From Hepsetus odoe (lineage: Eukaryota > Chordata > Actinopteri > Characiformes > Hepsetidae): a stretch of DNA of 64,000 nt. The notes below the pieces were generated by a model, which made no database searches, was not told the origin of the DNA, and saw only the letters and a list, made by a program, of their open reading frames with translations. Of the stretch, positions 61,910 through 64,000 are shown one piece after another. Made by a program: the position numbers and the translations under genes. The stretch covers positions 22,579,068-22,643,067 of the forward strand of contig CM029372.1 in NCBI GenBank assembly GCA_017165825.1, read 5' to 3'. The first letter of the stretch is position 1. Every line of letters begins with the position of its first letter.

Positions 61910-62005
<96 letters not shown>
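61910..62005. repeat. (GA)n microsatellite
   Basis: GA run with periodic acag interruptions on the right edge of the gap. Confidence 0.97.
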
Positions 62006-62008
<3 letters not shown>

Positions 62009-62667
62009 AAAAGACTGAGCTGTATTCTCCTATTCTCTCGAGTGTCATTCTGTGTGGCTGCTGCCAGGGGTTGGCTGAGCAGGCCATTCATAAGCGTGGG
62101 TCGCATGGCTTTATCTAAACAAAGAAATTGGAGATGTTTTTTCAACAGATGTCCATGTGAAAAGAGTTTGGAAGAAGCCCCGGAAACACTGCTGCTACAC
62201 TGTGCCCTTCAGTTTGGAATGCCTTCCAGATGACAAGCGCTCGGCACTAAAGCTGTAATCCCACTAAAAAAAAGGGAAACTATGCTTGAAAATATTAATG
62301 TGTTGCACCAAACAGTGTGTAATCAGGGTGGATATAACAAGGCAGAGGTGAGTGACCCAGCACCACTGTTTTACCATCAGCTGAAAGTGGGTCACATTCG
62401 GCTGTTATAGATTATCTATGGCATTTATCAAACAAGAGAGATTATTCACTAGTGCTGAGAGGATTACACTAGTGAATCTTTCTGGGAAGAGAGCACAAGC
62501 TTCCTGCAAATGTTGTGTTTGTGTTTTTTTTAGACTTTATTTCTTTAGATTAAGACTTGAATTTGGGTATTGTAAATGAAACACAGAGGAACAGGCACAG
62601 AATATGTGTTCTTTTTTTTTTACTTGAATAAACCATTATCCAAATTTAGAAATGAGTATATTTCAGG

Positions 62668-62875
62668 GACAGCTCAGGTTAGACATATTTGGAGCTCCCA
62701 GGAAAGAGGAGACAAGAAAGACCAAAGAGGAGATTTATGGACGTGGTGAGAGGACATGCAGGTGGTTGCTTTGAAGCAGGAAGATGCAGAGGACGAAGAA
62801 GATACAGAGGAAGAAATGGAAGAAACGGAGACGGTTGATCTGCTGTGGCGACCCCTAAACGGGAGCAGCCTGTAA
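62668..62875 (+). mobile_element. 3' end of an RTE-like LINE
   Basis: The plus-strand sequence agaggagatttatggacgtg, gcaggaagatgcagaggacg and gtggcgacccctaaacggga corresponds to the last codons and 3' end of the element at 8647. Confidence 0.8.
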
Positions 62876-62882
62876 CGATGTA

Positions 62883-63169
62883 GTGTCATGGGATGGACAT
62901 CAATGTAGAGCCGAGAGCTTCATATTGAACTTTAATAAAAGAAGTAGCGTGCACAGAACTCATAAACTAAACATACTGAAAATAATGTGTGTAAAAGATG
63001 ACATAAATAAACACAGAGGTAAGCACACAGAATGACCAGTGCCCTGCTCTGATTCACTTGGGCGTATAACGCCAACCCCCCGATGGGGCACACCTGGCAC
63101 CCAATGCCCAGGTGTGCATAATCAGAGCAGGGCGCCCTCTACCGTCACTGAACCATCACACAGTCAAAA
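62883..63169. repeat. hairpin-containing repeat, copy 2
   Basis: It starts tgtcatggga and ends ccatcaca (imperfect inverted ends). The fold-back gccctgctctgatt (63042-63055) pairs with aatcagagcagggc (63120-63133) and is followed by gcgccctctaccgt, as in copy 1. It has ttgaactttaataaaag near the start. Confidence 0.65.
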
Positions 63170-64000
63170 GATAAAGAAGAAGAAACCATTATCCAAATGC
63201 TTTGTAGAAGCTTTGATTTCATTTAAATGATCATTCAGCTAGTTATTGAGGCCAAATAACGTAAATATTAATTTATTACAATTGATTCTACATCCTTTTT
63301 AGCCAGAACAATTGCAGCTGAACTAAATATCAGGTGCTCAGCACAGATTGTATAGAAATCCCATGTGAGTGAGTATTTTATCAGATGACAAGAGTCAATG
63401 TAAGGTCCTCCTCACATTCAGACAAGCCTGTAACTGCAAAATCTCTTCAGCTTCTATGTATTTTGGGTTTGGTAGTGGAAAATGTGTACATTTTCATTAA
63501 AATACTGTTTCAAACTAAATATTCAGAAGAAAATATCCATTTAGCATAATTAACACTACTCAGCATGCCCGTCCATAATCTGCCCTCATGGTAGATATTC
63601 ACATTCATTTGTTAGCCTTAATTTTCAACCTCAAATCATCATTTTGCAATAAAGAAAAGGAACCAGTTATTATAAAGTGTGGGAAAATGAAACTTTAGCT
63701 GTCATTAAATACATACACATGCATCCTTCTCATGTAGGTAACTGCCAACTCAGATTTTTGGCCGGAAGCAGGGTAAAACTATTATCAGGTACGGTGTCAG
63801 ATACATTGTAGTGTCTAACCTGTATAACACACTGACACTGTAATGAAAACGACTCTACATGTCCAATATCCCTGTGCCAAACACTCTACCCAGATCCTTC
63901 ACCGAGGTCTAAGGAGAGTAAAATAGATTGTAATTCAAATACATTATTCTTCTTAACAGTTTTTCCACACTATTTACTATATCAGAAACACCTATTCCAT

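Larger units (their letters stand above)
44195..64000. other. DNA upstream of stox2 exon 1; no other gene recognised
   Basis: These 19.8 kb hold SINEs, two LINE fragments, two copies of a hairpin repeat, microsatellites, a sequence gap and one CpG island. The stretches 44200-47220, 48160-49370, 49700-52170, 54010-55470 and 57360-58640 contain nothing I can name. The ORFs at 45221-45896 lie on both strands in a mildly GC-rich stretch and look like chance frames, possibly promoter-proximal DNA. No neighbouring gene is visible. Confidence 0.6.

Noticed and set aside
61447..62145. 232- and 205-codon minus-strand frames
   Set aside because: They are built from N, AT and GA repeats, not coding sequence.

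Overview
This window is nuclear DNA from a teleost fish. It is AT-rich and intron-dominated, full of CA/GT, AT and GA microsatellites, and carries many tRNA-derived SINEs, fragments of non-LTR retrotransposons, hAT-type MITEs and Tc1-like relics. I cannot fix the order or species from the sequence alone.

One protein-coding gene is recognisable: the 5' two thirds of stox2 (storkhead-box 2) on the minus strand. Coding exon 1 is at 43786-43963, coding exon 2 at 10610-10762, and the large exon 3 starts at 1657 and runs off the left edge at base 1. All four internal splice boundaries are GT/AG. Both introns are phase 1 and split a Gly codon. The joined frame is open for 662 residues without a stop. 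Exon 2 plus the start of exon 3 encode the winged-helix (storkhead) domain. Exon 3 then carries a conserved basic block and Ser/His/Arg-rich low-complexity sequence. Roughly the last quarter to third of the protein lies outside the window. Whether this is the a or b teleost paralogue is not decided.

Layout: 1-1657 exon 3; 1658-10609 intron 2; 10610-10762 exon 2; 10763-43785 intron 1 (33 kb); 43786-43963 exon 1; 43964-64000 upstream DNA with no other recognisable gene. A GC-richer patch in intron 1 (about 17.48-17.93 kb) contains a minus-strand ATG CTG G followed by a good splice donor, in exact phase with exon 2, and is a candidate alternative first exon. The only dense CpG island lies at about 60.37-60.60 kb. 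Just downstream of it on the minus strand (59.75-59.95 kb) is a CCAAT/GC-box region with a 42-codon small ORF. These may be a distal stox2 promoter, but that is inference.

The repeats fall into a few clear families, labelled here A, B and C. SINE A and SINE C share one tRNA-derived head but carry different tails. SINE B has its own head and a tail that ends in repeats of 'aaatgt'. Several copies have clean target-site duplications, and B copies are nested inside A copies. Two C copies consist only of the tail, cut at the same base at the head/tail junction. A 388-base run of N (61522-61909) sits between an AT and a GA microsatellite.
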